Assembly: GCA_049515655.1 (NCBI GenBank)
Contig: JBEKTW010000010.1
Coordinates: forward strand, 1-64,000
Direction: 5' to 3'
From: JBEKTW01 sp049515655
GTDB lineage: Bacteria > Bacteroidota > Ignavibacteria > UBA10030 > SZUA-254
DNA: 64,000 nucleotides
Shown: positions 62,921-64,000 of the stretch, one piece after another
Layout: the number at the start of each line of letters is the position of its first letter
Numbering within the stretch: the first letter of the stretch is position 1
Program-made: the position numbers and the translations under genes
The notes under the pieces: model-generated
The model's input: the letters and a program-made list of their open reading frames with translations, nothing else
What the model was told of the DNA's origin: nothing
The model's database searches: none

Positions 62921-63441
62921 CGTATTACCCAAGAGTCAAGAAGTGGGTCATTCCCGAGTCCGCTATGTGGGTTGCAATGCGGGAATTGGCGCATGACGGG
63001 ATTAAAAGAATCGAAGGGATCTGTCTTTGGCTAGGAAATCGTGGTGAGGACGGGCTTGCAGCGATAACACATTCGGTCCTCTTGCGCGGTTCTTACATTG
63101 AAAAGAGTGCTTTGAACATCACCATCAACCCAAAACTAATGCGAGAAGTTCACGAGAAGGCACAGGAAAACAAAGTGTCACTTATAGGACAAATACATTC
63201 TCACGCAGAAAACGTTGGCACCAACCTTTCCTCGGTAGATCGAAGATACGGTATCTCGGTTCCTGGTTATTTGTCGGTCGTTGCGCCAAATTACGGTTTA
63301 ACCGAAGGAACAGCCATCAACGATTGTGGCGTATACACATATGTGCCAGAGAAGGGATATATTAGGCTTTCCTGGCGCGAGGTCAGCAAACGGATTATCA
63401 TTGATCACCAAATGCAACATTCAACTCTGATTATCGGATGA
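62917..63441 (+). CDS. JAB/JAMM metallopeptidase (deubiquitinase-like)
   Basis: The 174-residue protein has the JAMM zinc site: Glu31 (IKRIEGICLWLG), His94 and His96 (GQIHSHAEN) and Ser105/Asp108 (NLSSVD). The spacing between the second His and the Ser is one residue longer than usual. Members remove ubiquitin-like proteins from targets or trim precursors. With a Ubl that already ends in a free-looking glycine, deconjugation is the likelier role. It overlaps the E2 and E1 genes by 4 nt on each side. Confidence 0.87.
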   Translation: MTYYPRVKKWVIPESAMWVAMRELAHDGIKRIEGICLWLGNRGEDGLAAITHSVLLRGSYIEKSALNITINPKLMREVHEKAQENKVSLIGQIHSHAENVGTNLSSVDRRYGISVPGYLSVVAPNYGLTEGTAINDCGVYTYVPEKGYIRLSWREVSKRIIIDHQMQHSTLIIG

Positions 63442-64000
63442 TTGACGAAGCTGTATCTCTTAGTAGGCCTCGTGCCACAGCCCAATTTCTGCGCGATGAA
63501 GCGGCCGACTCACGCACATTTCTTGATAAAAGGGTACTACTTACAGGTGAGAAAACCGTCCTAGCCACGCAAAATGGGAAAGATTGCTTCTTAGATAGTT
63601 TACTGCTTCTGGTTCGCATCACACCAAACCTAACTGTAGTTCTGCCTGAAGATCCTTTTTTGGCCGCTACGGCAAGAGGGATAATTGAGCAATTGGAACA
63701 TCCTAACAAGGTAGTATTTGTATCCGACACCGACTTTACAGAATATCAGGCCATTCTTTCCATTGGTTGCAATAGCGAAGCCAATCTACCTTTGACTACC
63801 ATTAACTCGAATGGATGGCTCGTTCGAGTTTGCTCCCGCGGCTTTTCCATTTCCTCGGAATGTTCCGAAGCAAATCCAGTCGGTGCCTTGGCCGCTTCCT
63901 CTTTGGGAGTGAGTGAGGTGTTCAAGCGTCTCATTGCCCTAAAGCCTGAACGAGGTGAACTTGTCACCAAGTTGGAATTCTCATTTTATTCGTACGCAAC
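63438..64000 (+). CDS. E1-like activating enzyme, N-terminal part (runs off window)
   Basis: An ATG overlapping the JAMM stop (ATGA) opens a frame without stop to the end of the window, 187 codons. The residues ANPVGALAAASLGVSEVFKRLI-like segment (about 150-170) matches the helix after the first domain of bacterial E1-like ThiF proteins. VLLTGEKTVL and VFVSDTDF fit an inactive, shortened Rossmann-like N-terminal domain. The adenylation domain with ATP site and catalytic Cys should lie beyond 64000. The gene order Ubl-E2-JAMM-E1 makes this the expected missing piece. Confidence 0.75.
   Translation, partial: MIDEAVSLSRPRATAQFLRDEAADSRTFLDKRVLLTGEKTVLATQNGKDCFLDSLLLLVRITPNLTVVLPEDPFLAATARGIIEQLEHPNKVVFVSDTDFTEYQAILSIGCNSEANLPLTTINSNGWLVRVCSRGFSISSECSEANPVGALAASSLGVSEVFKRLIALKPERGELVTKLEFSFYSYA

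Noticed and set aside
63431..63730. Minus-strand open frames at the window end
   Set aside because: They are antisense to the E1-like frame that starts at 63438 and overlaps the JAMM stop; the plus frame has family-like sequence.

Overview
The window is a bacterial chromosome segment with several marks of the Bacteroidota/FCB group. It has a type IX secretion (T9SS) core (PorU, PorV, GldL/GldM-like proteins), several large secreted proteins with T9SS sorting tails, and a lipopolysaccharide gene set (WaaA, GT9, GmhB, LptF/LptG). A probable sphingolipid cluster fits the same picture. Moderate GC and E. coli-like TTGACA-N17-TATATT promoters suggest an Ignavibacteria/Kryptoniia-like lineage rather than classical Bacteroidales. 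That placement is inference; the partial 16S gene (1-1166) would settle it.

Layout. 1-1.4 kb: 5' part of 16S rRNA (minus) and its promoter. 1.4-10.3 kb: LarC, LPS glycosyltransferases, a macro-domain protein, a cNMP/GAF histidine kinase, then LptF/LptG on plus. 10.3-11 kb: a DUF559 gene between copies of a GC-rich palindromic repeat. 11-24 kb: a minus-strand block PorU, PorV, M6-like protein, peptidase MA/beta-propeller/barrel protein and a DUF5683-like protein, behind a long structured leader. 24-33 kb: methyltransferase (minus), then a plus-strand housekeeping run (GT5-like protein, gmhB, lipoprotein, outer-membrane protein, rpiB, glyA, tatC, polyprenyl synthase). 33-36 kb: T9SS cargo with 126-bp tandem repeats. 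36.7-43.9 kb: minus-strand cluster of two paralogous outer-membrane proteins, GldL-like, GldM-like, a pseudo-receiver and UspA. 43.9-48.5 kb: ilvE, then a likely sphingolipid set (GNAT acyltransferase, serine palmitoyltransferase-like enzyme, divergent reductase). 48.9-53.2 kb: a 1,436-residue T9SS cargo with SdrD-like repeats.

53.2-60.1 kb is an accessory region built around an initiator tRNA-Met. Fragments of this tRNA, each followed by a terminator, recur four times with GIY-YIG genes or remnants. An AEP-helicase gene, a toxin-antitoxin pair and a DUF4143 ATPase lie among them, with MITE-like and palindromic repeats.

60.1-64 kb is the most notable part. A plus-strand operon encodes a ubiquitin-like protein, an E2-like enzyme, a JAMM peptidase and an E1-like enzyme (cut by the window end). 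Divergent to it lie a sigma-like factor, a small helical protein and an ImmA/IrrE-type metallopeptidase. The 220-bp gap holds an exactly symmetric element (a central palindrome with ATCGGT 13 nt away on each side). It looks like a bidirectional promoter for the local sigma factor, which suggests a protease-triggered, self-amplifying switch for a ubiquitin-like conjugation (probably anti-phage) system.
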